Below are positions 32,795 to 44,596 of a stretch of DNA of 60,000 nt, one piece after another (the stretch's first letter is position 1; the number at the start of each line of letters is the position of its first letter). The stretch comes from Tubulanus polymorphus (Eukaryota > Nemertea > Palaeonemertea > Tubulaniformes > Tubulanidae). A program made the translations under genes and the position numbers. The DNA is taken from contig NC_134026.1 in assembly GCF_964204645.1 (NCBI RefSeq), forward strand, positions 10,119,450 through 10,179,449. The letters run 5' to 3'. Below the pieces are notes generated by a model. That model made no database searches and had not been told where the DNA came from. It saw only the letters and a program-made list of their open reading frames with translations.

Positions 32795-34047
32795 GAAGAT
32801 ACAATATCTAGTGGACTGTATTTCTACAATGGGTTTAGTAAGTTTCCATCTTTCCACTAGCTGTTACAAAGCAGCATTTTTTCAGTATGTTTCACGCTTA
32901 AGTGCCTTGAACCTCTCTTAGTTTATAGTTCTATACTTTTGTACACAGATGGCAGCTCTTCCTCGTGTGTATGACGCAATCAAATTTTAAAGCATCTTGA
33001 ATTTTAACATTGTATTTTCTGGTCAAACATATTTTACGTTTTCAACGATGATCTGTGGGCTAGATCTCTTTTCATTTTTCTCTGGATGATCTGGGTGAAA
33101 GACTACAATGATATAGACCCCTTGTTTTGGGATTTCGATGGCTTGGGTTGTTCTTCTGGGAAAACCATATTTCTATGATTTGTTGGGGTACCTTTAGCAA
33201 TGGGGCAATTAGATAATGAAGAATGATGAAGTAATGATGGTGTCCTTGTATAGCTGCTTATCTAGACTTTTAACCTTTATTGTGATATTATTTACCTCGT
33301 TGGTATCAACTATATAAGATTTGTACCTTGGATTAACTTTTAATGTTTTACAGAAAGGGGTTAAGAAGTTTGGCGAAAGCATAGAACTTGTTAACAGTTC
33401 AAGGCCATCTGTCTCACATTGGAACAAACTAATTACCCGGAAGAAGAAGCAGAAGGCTAAGGACTATCACGACAAGCAGTTACAAGATAGTGGTAAGTTA
33501 TTGTGCCACTCACAGTAAGAAACAAACATTTTTCAACAAATAATCAATTGGCAAGTTATAGGTGAGAAACTAAATCGCAGAGCTCTTGAAAAGTTTGCTT
33601 CATTGTTCTCAACTCGTAAGAAATTCAGAACATTAAAAACATTTTTTTTTTGGAAGAAAGAATTAATCTGTGATTACATTGTCAAATTATGTTTTAAACC
33701 CTTTCTTGCAGAGATTATCAGATTGTCAAGCATTTCACCAAGTAGGCATTGTGTCCCGGGATCTCTTTCCCCATAAGGTATCATTAGTCCAGTATAAGGA
33801 TAGCACTAATGACAGATTATTTCATTCACCATGTTGTACATGAATGACTCTGATAGATACAGATTATTTCATTCACCATGTTGTACATGAATGACTCTGA
33901 TAGATATGACTGTTATGTTTCTCATTCCAGTCTGAGAAGAAAACCTGCCGGTTGATGAAAATGAAAACATGCCAGTTGACAAAGATGAAAGCACGCCAGT
34001 CAATGAAGATGAAAACTTACCAGTTAATAAAAGAGCCAAATCACAGG
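32795..34047 (+). CDS. putative exons of an unrecognised nuclear-type protein
   Basis: Three candidate exons join in phase: 32795-32838 (KIQYLVDCISTMGL), 33354-33492 (ending LQDSG, with a basic TRKKKQKAK stretch) and about 33935-34047. The third needs the acceptor at TGAG rather than the nearer CCAG, because the latter brings a stop. It encodes an acidic repeat with the unit ENLPVDENEN, seen about three times. I recognise no domain. The basic then acidic low-complexity sequence suggests a nuclear regulatory or coiled protein. Confidence 0.35.
33812..33905. repeat. perfect 47-bp tandem duplication
   Basis: 33812-33858 and 33859-33905 are identical (start ACAGATTATTTCATTCACC). It lies in an intron of the candidate gene, 30 bp before an exon. 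Confidence 0.9.
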
Positions 34048-36750
34048 TATTTACAGCAGCTAACCTAATCTTTTTAGGGACCTTAAGCTTGTGACATGTT
34101 CTATGATTGTGTTGAGTTTTAAGGTCATTGCTTTCTTAAAATGTTCACAAGGTGGCGTTGAATATTGATATTTTCTGAGCATTTCAAACCACTTCTCAAG
34201 TGGGCATGGTGTCCCTGTCCCCTAGCTGAAGTTTGAAGACGCATTGATATCTGTATGTATATGTATCCCCTAAGGTCCCGTCCACCAGTAGAAAATTTTG
34301 ATTGACCAAAGTAAGATGGCCATCTTGTTACCTTTTTGTGGCAAGTTTCAAAGTCCTTTTTAATACAAGTAGCTTGGTTAATGGGATTAACTATCTAAAC
34401 ATCACTTGGGAAGAGGGAATAAAGAATGAAAAAGGAACTGTCAATAGCGCAATATGTATAAGTTGAGACCTGAAAAACTACCCCTTCTAACATCCAGCAC
34501 GACCTTAATAGTGGCCCTAGGGCTCTGAAACTACTTAGGGTCCTAGGGGAGGGTCTAATCCAAGTGTGGATACCTTAAAAAAGGGCCCTAGGCTCTTGGT
34601 TGCGGAGCTAGAAACTTTGTTGCACAGCCATAGCAGGGGTCTCAGACGGCCGCGCCACCACTTTCTGGGGACCCACTCGACCCCTTATAGTGTCCCTAGG
34701 CCTCTGAAACTTGTCGGATATTTAGAAGGACATAGGGCCCCATAAAAGGTGGCAACCTCTACAGAATTGTGGTTACACGGCGGATTTCTTTCCTTTGATG
34801 CTACATATTTGGATATGGCGATATCTTCGAACTCTAAGCGTGTCTACGTACCCAAGTATACCTCTACGGGACTAAGTCTCGCAATTACCACATAGTCCTG
34901 CAATGACGTTTGAGGTCCCGTAATATCCCATGTCCTAGAATAACCATTTAGGTCCCTTGGTGTCCACAGAGGTCCTGCAATGACCATGTGGTCAATGTAG
35001 GATGCACACATGGGACATCCCAATGACCCAACAGTTTGGTCATTGGGAGACCTAAAAATGGTCATTGGAAGACTTTGGTTATTCTTATTATAAGAATCCC
35101 TCAGAACCAACAGCGTGTATAAAATAGAAAATAAAAAAAGAAATCGTATTGATTATCATTTATGTTGTATGTACGGTATACGAAAAATAAATATCTATCT
35201 ATCTATCTACCTATCTATCTATCTATCTATCTATCTAACCAACACTCATTAGTAAATATTAGTGCTGAAGGTCAATGATGACATAGGCCCTACACAGTAC
35301 CTAAGATGACTTTGTACCACAAACTGGCTACACACGATGTCGTCAATGAGTTTGAGGTGACTGACCTAATCATAACTCTTGGTGAACAAAATATCAGTTT
35401 TGAAGGTTAATTTCATCACTTGCACTTTGCTTTATCGCTGAAATGTTCATATTTCTTTTAGCTTAACTGGTCCTATCTTCAAATGATACTTAAGTATATA
35501 AATGATGACCTGGGATCAGCCTTATAGAAAAATGTGTCTTAAATCAGTAAAATTAAATAACTGGATCATTGACCTATATAGCGTATGCACATCGGCCGCA
35601 GCTGCGTGTCAGCGCCACATTCATGCGTCATCTTTGCCAAACAAACTTACACGTGTGTGAACTCAGTACACATAGCCTATATATAAAATCTATAAAACAA
35701 CATCATTCCTTCGCTTTATTCACAGCTCTACTGCTGGCTATCCATTGTATGTTTGTTGAGTTATGTATAACAGTATCAACAGTATCATCAGAAAGAATTT
35801 AGGAATCTTAAACAACTTCTATTTTCTAAGAATTGAATACGCTACGAATGGTGATTATGCGGTGCAGGATTAGAGACTGGAAACTAGTGGATTATTTCAG
35901 AAGTACACTACTTATTTCATCACAGATTGTTTTAAAATCTATCTAATAAAGCTAAGTTCATTGTTTTAAATCAAATCTAATAGTTTGCCATAGCTTTGGT
36001 ATTCATAAAGCGCATCGAAAGTTTGTTATTGTTCAGTGTTACAACGTGCATGGAAACGTGTGTTTGACTACAATGACGTCTGCAATCGTGGGTTTTTCAC
36101 ATCAAACGGGCACCTGCTGTGTACGGCAAACTGGTGAAAATAGCCGACTTTAAGTCTTATTTCTCAGTAATGGCTTTACTCAAATAAAAATTAGTAACAC
36201 ACTTATCATTTATACACATATCACACTTAGAAAAAGAGGTTTTACACAATATTCTATTTAGAGGGCACTTGACCTTTAACCTCTATTTATTTAACTTAAC
36301 AAGACAAAACTTTGTAGGTCTATCAACCCAACCAAAACAACAGCATGTAAAACCTTGCCCACCTTAACCACAGTTTCTATCAACTTCTGGTATGAAAGCA
36401 TTTGTACATATACACTTATCAACCCTGTTAATATCTCAAGCCAGCAAAGCTTGGTTTAAATCAACAGCCTATTATTGCATAGTGCACATTTCAGGATAGA
36501 ATCACAGCTTTTGCCAACTAAAATCATTGCTGTGTTTATACCAAGAGCTTCAAAATGCTGTTGATTATATCTATTTTAAGCCAATGGCATTGTCAAGCAC
36601 TGACAGCAGATTTTCGTATCAACATTCTACATAAATATCTGTAAGTTGGCCAGGAAACCAAATGTTCCACTGGCTAAACTTATAATGTTCCATACTGTGC
36701 AGCAACCATACAAAATTTATTTATTTCTTCATTATTCTCTTTCTTTCCAG
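34048..36750. other. long non-coding stretch with dispersed repeats
   Basis: No supported exon. Degenerate G/C-rich repeats (CCCTAGG..CTCTGAAAC, GTCCTGCAATGAC) occur at about 34490-34990. At 35186-35237 an (ATCT)n microsatellite follows AAAAATAAATATCTATC, which looks like a LINE 3' tail. Confidence 0.5.
35186..35237. repeat. (ATCT)n microsatellite
   Basis: About 12 units of ATCT with one interruption (CTACCT). Confidence 0.9.
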
Positions 36751-36855
36751 GTTCTCCCACCATTGATACCATCGATGATGACAGTGAGCTAGACATGGAC
36801 GTAGTCACTTCTTTGTTAAGCTTAGTTAGTAGGAGCCCTGCAACATTGGACTGAG
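36751..36855 (+). CDS. possible acidic terminal exon
   Basis: After a strong acceptor (TTTCTTTCCAG) one frame reads SPTIDTIDDDSELDMDVV and ends at TGA near 36853. Its phase does not match the exon ending at 34047, so either another exon intervenes or it is unrelated. Confidence 0.25.
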
Positions 36856-37077
36856 TCTATTGAAACGACAACAGTAGACGTATATGCTTTGTTAGATTAG
36901 TAGAAGTCCTAAAGCATTAGTAAGAGCCTACGCTTGACTTGCCACGTATTTCAATCGAGTTGCGTTCGACGTGCACATATATAAATATGCTGCTACTGCA
37001 CTCCGGGTTTTGAAAGGTTAATGGGAATTAGCTATGTATATATGATTACGATTTAGATTTATTGTATTCTCTTTTAG

Positions 37078-37383
37078 TTCGATGAAGGCGACGTCCTCCT
37101 TGTCGACTGGACAAGATATGGAATGTATTTGGCAGCAGTTGATTCCGCAAAAAATCTGATTTCCTGCCAAAAGCATCTAGGCAAAAGACCGTCGTATAAC
37201 TTCAGTGAGGCCCTAGAAACAAGGGTCCTCAACAAAGAGGACGTGCAAAGCATGAAGTCGGTCGACCTGAAGATGGTCATTTGCAAGGTGCCGAATGCCA
37301 GGCAAGAGGACGACGCAATAGTTGGTGTAGATTATATTTGGCTACATGCCATGGTTAAGAAATACACCTCCCAACATGCTTAA
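37078..37383 (+). CDS. terminal exon of an unrecognised gene
   Basis: The acceptor CTTTTAG at 37071-37077 is followed by 101 codons (FDEGDVLLVDWTRYGMYL... to KKYTSQHA) and a stop at 37381-37383. AATAAA lies at about 37492. The frame is compositionally protein-like (many charged residues, conserved in the downstream duplicate). Family unknown to me. It may continue the gene whose exons lie at 32795-36855. Confidence 0.45.
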   Translation, partial: FDEGDVLLVDWTRYGMYLAAVDSAKNLISCQKHLGKRPSYNFSEALETRVLNKEDVQSMKSVDLKMVICKVPNARQEDDAIVGVDYIWLHAMVKKYTSQHA

Positions 37384-38108
37384 AGATTATTTTTCTCACT
37401 TGAGGCTATAAGTGTCGTATGTTTAGTGTAAACCAAAGCACACAGTTTTTACAGTCATTGATTTACAGAAAGATCCGATTAGATACGCTGAAATAAATAG
37501 TTCTGGTGACTTGGTGACTCATATCTGGTTCATCGGTGATAAAACACCCTTAGTGTAGCTCAATTGTATGTCATACCCTATACACTCAAATGGTTAAACC
37601 CATAGTATACCTCTGGGTATGGCATACTCTATAAACTGCCAAAAGCAACTATACAAAAGACCGTTGCATAACTTCAGTGAGGCCCTAGAAACAAGGGTCC
37701 TCAACAAAGAGGACGTGCAAAGCATGAAGTCGGTCGACCTGAAGATGGTCATTTGCAAGGTGCCGAATGCCAGGCAAGAGGACGACACAATAGTTTGTGT
37801 AGATTATATTTGGCTACATGCCATGGTTAAGAAATACACCTCCCAACATGCTTAAAGATTATTTTTCTCACTTGAGGCTATAAGTGTCGTATGTTTAGTG
37901 TAAACCAAAGCACACATTTTTTACAGTCATTGATTTACAGAAAGATCCGATTAGATACGCTGAAATAAATAGTTCTGGTGACTTGGTGACTCATATCTGG
38001 TTGAACGGTGATAAAACACCCTTAGTGTAGCTCAATTGTATGTCATACCCTATACACTCAAATGGTTAAACCCATAGTATACCTCTGGGTATGGCAAACT
38101 CTATAAAG
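37165..38108 (+). repeat. 472-bp tandem duplication of a terminal exon
   Basis: 37165-37636 and 37637-38108 match at roughly 97-98 percent. Each copy has most of the coding exon, the stop, AATAAA and about 230 bp beyond. Differences include Ala to Thr and Gly to Cys codons near the C-terminus. The second copy lacks the exon's start and acceptor. Confidence 0.9.
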
Positions 38109-39328
38109 TGACTGCCCAGTATCCACAGTTTTCAATATTCGAGTTTAGTTATGTTATAGTTCATTTCAACAAAAAAGATTTCCCAAGCATAATGATATCA
38201 ATACAAATTTCAAAGCTGGCAAATTTGTACATAATAATAGCTATATAGCTATAACAGTTGTGTAGCAGTCGTAATGTATTTAGATATGCTGTAATACAAG
38301 TTTTCATCATCGAGCAATTGATGGAATTTAGAATGATTTGCACCATATCTCTATCTGTTAAGTGTATACAAAATTTTAATATCGTTGAAAAATTCACACC
38401 CCAGTATAAAATGGTATTTGTCCCCACCAATATTATTTTGGTTGCATGTATTACAAACTCGAAGTAACGCGTTCTTAGTTGGTACAGCTTTGAGTTTCAG
38501 AAACCTTTATGAAGTTTTAATAGCCATATAGATTAAATTAAATCATTAAGTGGCAGATCAACATTTGATATCAAGTTAATTATATTCGAGAAACAGCAAT
38601 TCAGTTCTAATCAATTTCATTCAGTTTCAAATTCGTATAGGAAAACAAACCGATCCGAAGTATTTGTTCCTGCCAACCACTGTAGGTGGTAGCAGATTGA
38701 GATATTGTATCTTCGTAATTGGTATAAATGTTTTGAAGACGATAGCTAGACTGGTCGTAGTGCGCAGGGGGGGGGGGGGCTATGTAAGAAGGACCTCGAG
38801 AGCACAGGACCTGAGCGATACGATATTTTGATACAGGTTCCGTGATTGCCAGGAAAATGGGTTTAGATTACTTAGTGCTTAATGATAATCATTTATTCGT
38901 TCTATTAAGCGCTATACGACATTTTGAAATGATTAGAATGATATAAAGTCTACATATATTTATAGGGAAAATTACAATTTTTGGAACTAAAATTTGTATT
39001 TCCGAGTAGTACTTACCCTTTCCTATGGTTTTTGCCAATATTTTCTAAATTTGGATTGATCGCCAATGGTTTTTCTACACGACCCGGCCCTGCGGTATTG
39101 CATTTAGCCACCGGCGAAATCTGCCATCTTTTTTCTTGGCGTTCTAGCATTCAGAACGTGTTGGATTTTTACGCCATAAAAATCTAGGAATTAGGAATAT
39201 AAGGGAGTTATCACTCTCGTTATGGTGAGTCCGTTCGGTTTGGGGGCTATCCCTTGTTTCTATTTACCGTTATAATTTTACAAATATAATTTAATTGAAT
39301 TGAATTTATTATTGTGACAGAAATAATT
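38109..39328. other. no gene recognised
   Basis: About 1.2 kb of AT-rich sequence, with a run of 13 G at about 38767-38779. Confidence 0.5.
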
Positions 39329-39985
39329 ATGCCGCCCCCTCCTAAGGGTCAACATCATGGCGGGGAGGGATGCGGGCATTTTTTCGGCGCCCGGGACAAT
39401 CACGTTTCGTGTGCGTCGTGCAGGCGTAAATCTGGACGAATCTGTGCAAGGAATAATCCTTGCAAGATTTGCGAGGTGTGATCGGAGGACCTTTGGCTTC
39501 GGGCCGATAAGGCTCTGAAGCTAAGACATCGTCGTCGAGTTAATAGTAGGGATTCGACGTGCCAACCGACGTCTCTCTGACGTGGTTCTGGTACGATCGG
39601 CTTCCCAACTCCGTTCACCGGGGAGGAACGCTGGTTCACCGGCACCGGTCTCCGGTCAATCACCGGTCGTTGGTCGTTCACCGGTTCAGCCGGTTCGGAC
39701 TATATGTTCTGAACCGAGCGCACGCTGCGGTAGTCGGGATCGACCGGCACCGGTTCGGTCGGTACCGGTCCGGTCCAGTTCGGGCACCGGTCCGGTCCAG
39801 ACGTCATCCGGTTAAAACTTCCGGTTCGTACATCGTCTGATTCTGATTGTCGCTCCAGGGATAGAGCTCGCTCTCCCACTAGATCCAGACGTTGTGAGCG
39901 TAATTAACGCGCAAGGTCTCCTTCTCGCAGATCAAGGTTTGATCGCGAGAGGGATTACGATCGTTATTGCAGGAAGCAAGCTATT
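39329..39985 (+). pseudogene. gag-like zinc and RS-rich remnant, possibly DIRS-type
   Basis: From ATG 39329 the frame reads PPPPKGQHHGG, then CGHFFGARDNHVSCASCRR and CARNNPCKICEV, a Cys/His pattern I associate with the N-terminal gag of DIRS-like elements. A stop (TGA, where a Trp codon is expected) follows at about 39479, and the reading then continues basic. The segment 39600-39830 is packed with CCGGT, and 39840-39980 encodes Ser/Arg runs (RARSPTRSRRC) with further stops. No tyrosine recombinase is seen. Confidence 0.4.
39600..39830. repeat. CCGGT-rich low-complexity cluster
   Basis: More than 15 CCGG units in about 230 bp, often as CACCGGTCCGGT. The composition is very different from the AT-rich surroundings. 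Confidence 0.7.
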
Positions 39986-41250
39986 TTAACCAGCATAAAT
40001 TGACTGAAATTCATTAACCAAAAGAATTGACGTTAAACAGGTAGTACTCTGTAGGTAGTCTACATTTATTTGATATATACGATCTATCACTACTAGTTTA
40101 TAGAAGCTTCATCGGGTCGCTTCTTTAGACTAGCAGAAAAAACTCGTACTTGCCAAATAGATAAAGAAAACCCTCAAAGTGCTGCCTGTTTCATGTCAAT
40201 TCAATAGATATTGAGTTAAGACTTAATTTTGAAATATGTTTAAGCGATTTCTATAGAAAAACAAATCCATTTGCTTGTCTCGAATTTGACAGATAAATTT
40301 GAGTGAAAAAATGTTTTCAACTTTGTACTAAGTTCGATTTGCAGATTATCAAATTTCGACATTAACCATTGCGTCTTAATATCCGACTTTAAGAGGACTT
40401 ATCTCGCGATATTGTCCAAAGATTTGACGTCTCCGGGGTCCTGGGATTAAATCCTTGCCTCAGCCGGAGTAAGTTTCATAGTCTATTATTCTAACTGGTG
40501 AGATAAGAAATTCTGATCCACAGTGACATTCAGGTTTCTGTTTCGCTGATAGGAAGTTTATTGGGCGCCAGAGCCTTACATTAGGTGTACTGATAATCTT
40601 GTCTCTGATTTTTTCAGATGAACAGTTATTTGTGTATTTAATTCGTAATCTGAATATTTCGTACTAGTACATTGTAACTCAGTCATTCGTTATCATATTC
40701 CGACAATGGGGCTGATTTGACATTTCATAGAATCACTGAAAATTTACTATAAATAGAATTGTCTGCGCGGAAATCTCAACAAATTTATACCGTGGTTGTC
40801 AGGAAAAATGATCTTGGTGGAAGCTTCATCTAAAAGTAAATCTTCAGAGAACTACCAGTTTTACCTCGATTCAAGTAAAATAAGTAGAAACTAACTCGAT
40901 TTTTTACTTAATAAGCTGCCTTCGAGTTTGATGGATACATGGTGAATCCGCTATTTTCAGTCTCCTAGCAAACAATGCGCTTCATCAATATAAAAGCAAA
41001 CTACTTAAACGTGCTAACTTCTTAAGCCATCGAACCATAATCATCCGCAATAAAATCATCATGTTTAACCGGTGTCATGTTTTATAACATTTCTCTCATT
41101 CCGCCGTCATTAGTAGAGGTTTACTTTGTTTAATTAGAAGAATTGCCACATATTTCATTTTTAGCCAACTTGGGTCCCAATAGGTCTTTGCACTAACTTT
41201 TCGGCTGTCGGACCCCTAGTTTATGGCATAGATGTTCTGTCAAAATGAAA
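39986..41250. other. no gene recognised
   Basis: About 1.3 kb without coding signal or clear repeat. Confidence 0.5.
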
Positions 41251-41665
41251 CATCAAATTTACTAATAAAACTTTCATATTTTACTCATCAAACTTTCATT
41301 TTTTACCCGACAAACTTTCATCTTTTACCCGTCAAAATTAAACATCAAATTTGCTCGTCAACTCAACATAAAATGCTCATCAAAATATGGTATTTGATGT
41401 ATCAAATATGATCTCACATATTCTGACAAAACCAAATCGCTATCTTACATACACTGACAAAACTCATTATCATTTGACACGTCAAAATTGCTACGTAGAT
41501 ATTCTGTCAAAACGAATTGTTCATTTGACGCATCAAAATCGCTATCATAGATATACTGTCGAAATTCAAACTTCATATTTGTCAATGGTCCGTCAAACAC
41601 AGTGTATTTATCCGTCAAAAACAACGTATTTACCCGTAAAAATATTGATTTTACCCGTCAAACAC
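41250..41665. repeat. irregular GTCAAA-rich repeat array
   Basis: Many imperfect units built on CATCAAA, GTCAAAA and TTTACCCGTCAAA over 400 bp. One open frame (41387-41680) arises from the repeat and is not a gene. Confidence 0.6.
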
Positions 41666-41669
41666 ATCA

Positions 41670-42065
41670 ACGCTATGTAACATCGTGTTACACGAGTGTA
41701 ACTGGTTGTAACGCCCTGTAACACTATGTGAAGCCCCTGTAGGTCAAAGTGAAATATCAGTAACGCTATGTAACACGAGTGTAACTGGCTGCAACGCCCT
41801 GTAACACTATGTGAAACCCATGTAAGTCAAAGTGAAATATCTGTAACGCTATGTTACACCCCGTAACACGGGTGTAACTGGCAGTTACGCCCTGTTACGC
41901 TATTTGAAATCCCTGTAAGTCAAAGTGAAATATCTGAAACGCTATGTAACACCCTGTAACAGGGGTTTAACTGGCTGTAACACCCTGCAACACTATATGA
42001 AACCCCTATAAGTCAAAGTGAAATGTCTGTAACGCTATGTTACACCCTGTAACAAGGGTGTAACA
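41670..42065. repeat. minisatellite, about 90-bp monomer, four to five copies
   Basis: Each unit has AACGCTATGTAAC, GTGTAACTGGC, then CCCTGTAACACTATGTGAA and AAGTCAAAGTGAAATATC. Units start near 41761, 41851 and 41938, with partial units at the edges. GTAAC/GTTAC sub-motifs recur within each monomer. Confidence 0.8.
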
Positions 42066-42239
42066 CACTAATATTATCGGGTGCAGCCTTCACTCACCGT
42101 GTATTCCGAAAAAAACTTGAACAGGTATGGAAAGTCAGATTTTATGCACTGGTTGTACAGACTACCTCATTTCATATCATGTTAGATTTATATGAACTTC
42201 TTTCTTAGAGGAAAAACAGTTGCATTGACAGCCGGCCTA

Positions 42240-43401
42240 TCGATGTGTGACATTTGCCATAATATTAACCATACATCAAGTCAGGCATTTGTCGTCCAAC
42301 AGGTTAGGCAAACCACTCTACCTGTATGAGGACTTGTCGTCTGTGAAGAGACAAGAGTCTATGAATGTTCAAGTGTTCAAAAGCAGGACAAAAGCCGACA
42401 GACGGACTGACGAAAATGCTGGCTTAATGTTTACAACAAACATTGAAATTGCTCAAACGCGCAGGTAGCCTATTTACTATATCAACCATTTGAAATAAAA
42501 ATATAAATAAAATAGTACAAATTCATTCCTTTTTATAGGAAATCGGATAGAACTGTGGTCATTCCATTTTTGGATTTGGCAGACACAGATCGAATAACAA
42601 CTACCAAACTGAACCGTATGATATACAACAGTGTGCAACCAATTGATATGATGGTATCACTGCATGATAAGATAAGGGTGGCATTGAACGGATAGAGGAA
42701 CTGGAAAAAAATTGTCTTAGCATCCCTAAAACTTAGATCAAGAATGTGTTTAGACTACACGCTCTTGCTTATTGTAGCAGAAATTGTGATTTTCTATTGT
42801 ATTTTCTATATTATTGAATGACTTGAGTGCGGTTGAGATGAGTCAAGTAGACATTTACAATTTTTCTTATAGTTCAGTAGCAAACTGAAGAACATTCAGT
42901 TTGATGAGGTTCTGAAATTCATGACATCAACCTGGATCGATAAATTATCCACCATCTATACGAGTGAATCAAATATTGATCACATTATTTTGAGAATAAT
43001 AGATGACAACGAAGCTCAGGTGAGAATATGATCAGTTAGATTGTATAAAACTAAATTAATAAGTGCTAGAATTACATCTAAGGCAATAGTTTCTCTTACA
43101 ATGTTCACTATATTTTGCTTTCAGTTGGAGAAGACTGTTAAAACAATAAATATTGGAGGTGTGCCTTCAGTGGCTATAAACTCGAATGATTGTGATCTGT
43201 GTGATGAATCAACATCATTAGAGAAGTTGGCAGAAAGTTTGGTGGTTTTCGCAACAGCATTGTGCAAATGGCAGGTACGCACATGTATTAATTGTGGAAT
43301 GCAAAAATAGTTTAAACAGTTGTCATAATAAAATGATATCAAGCCATGTATTTTACCAATCAATTATTATAATTATAGGAACAAATGGAAAGAGAGTAGC
43401 G
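42240..43401 (+). CDS. exons of an unrecognised gene (upstream part)
   Basis: Candidate exons: one ending at about 42465 (TTNIEIAQTR), about 42540-42692 (SDRTVVIPFLDLADTDRITT), 42874-43020 (FSSKLKNIQFDEVLKF...DDNEAQ) and 43126-43275 (LEKTVKTINIGGVPSVAIN...CKWQ). The last two join in phase 0. A following exon at 43380 would reach a TAG at 43398-43400 in this phase. Protein-like composition and good splice sites support a gene. I recognise no domain. Confidence 0.4.
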
Positions 43402-43556
43402 AAAAGGTGCCTAACGGTGCCACTAAATTCTCTAGCACCAGCTACGTTGCATAGAATAAAATTGAAAATTGGCAGTAATGGCAGGTATATTATCATTACA
43501 TCATTTGCATCATTCAATTTAATGACTTGATTCGGACTCAGCATTTCCATTCCAGA

Positions 43557-43822
43557 TATAAACTTTAATTCAGACCCTGACTATCTTCACATGAAAGTGG
43601 AACCGAAATGGAATCAGAATCTTCACACGAGAATGAAACTGTTCCCGCACCCGAACTGCAATCGGGATCTTCCAACGAAAGTGGATAAAAAAACTGATCC
43701 CGCTCAAAAAGCAATCAGAATCTTCACACGATACTGAATCGGATTCTGAGTCGGAACCTGAACTGGAATCTGAAACTAAGGAATCAGAAGCTGAATCTGG
43801 TTCCACAATTAGTGAAAATGGT
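43557..43822 (+). pseudogene. Ser/Glu-rich exon with a frame break
   Basis: After an acceptor, one frame encodes ESGTEMESESSHENETVPAP and reaches TAA in a run of seven A (about 43687). The Ser/Glu pattern resumes in another frame (SESSHDTESDSESEPE) to a GTAATA donor at about 43820. The intron after it contains the 4-kb transposon. Confidence 0.4.
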
Positions 43823-43859
43823 AATAATCATATGTTTACTATTCTGCCCTAGCATGATA

Positions 43860-44280
43860 AAAGGCAGTAACTCAATTTTTGGGGAAATTTATTTTTTCAA
43901 CTTTTCTGAAGTAAAAGAATGTGCGCAATCACCTGGTCAAGTCCGTTTTTTTATATATAGTTCGGTTTGTGAGATATAGAGGGCGCTATTTGAAAAAAAA
44001 CCCTGTTAAGCGAGATAAAAAGCAGCATCTCTGGACAAGTATACATCAATCTCGGAACAAACAACAGTAACTCAAAGATACTGCGTTTCAACATAGTGTA
44101 GTTACGAGTTGCTGCTGTTCATAATAATCAATAACAGAGATACTGTTATTTAAGTCACCAGCCTATAAAGTTACTGCTTTTTAAAATATCGCGCCGCGAA
44201 GTTACTTTCTTTTAAAATACCTGCAATCAAAGTTACTGCTTTTCTACATACCAGGAACCTCGAGTCACTTCTTTTTCTAC
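43860..44280. repeat. left subterminal AGTTACTGCTTTT motif cluster
   Basis: Copies or near-copies at about 43863 (inverted), 44064 (inverted), 44169-44181, 44199, 44230-44243 and a diverged one at 44265. Both orientations occur. Confidence 0.7.
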
Positions 44281-44596
44281 TACTCTAATTTTCTGCATGT
44301 GCTGCCATCTATTGAGTGATAGTAATACCACGCTTGACACTTTTCTTAAATGATCTTAAAATCAAACTTGTTCGCTACTGAGTTAGGAATATATTCAATG
44401 AAAATCAAGTTGCACAATTCAAATGATTAGTTAATGTCAATTTATGAGATAACTTTCAGTCATGTTGGACGTTGAAGCTGGTATAGATATTCACCAAATA
44501 TATAGGTTTCAGTAAGTCATATATTTAACTTTTTTAATGATGAAGATTATAATTGGTAATTACCATTTTTTGACGATCACTGTGACGTACTGCAAT

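Noticed and set aside
39559-39840. Two overlapping frames rich in Arg, Ser, Pro and Val
   Set aside because: They are by-products of the CCGGT-rich repeat.
41387-41680. 97-codon frame
   Set aside because: Produced by the GTCAAA-type repeat array.
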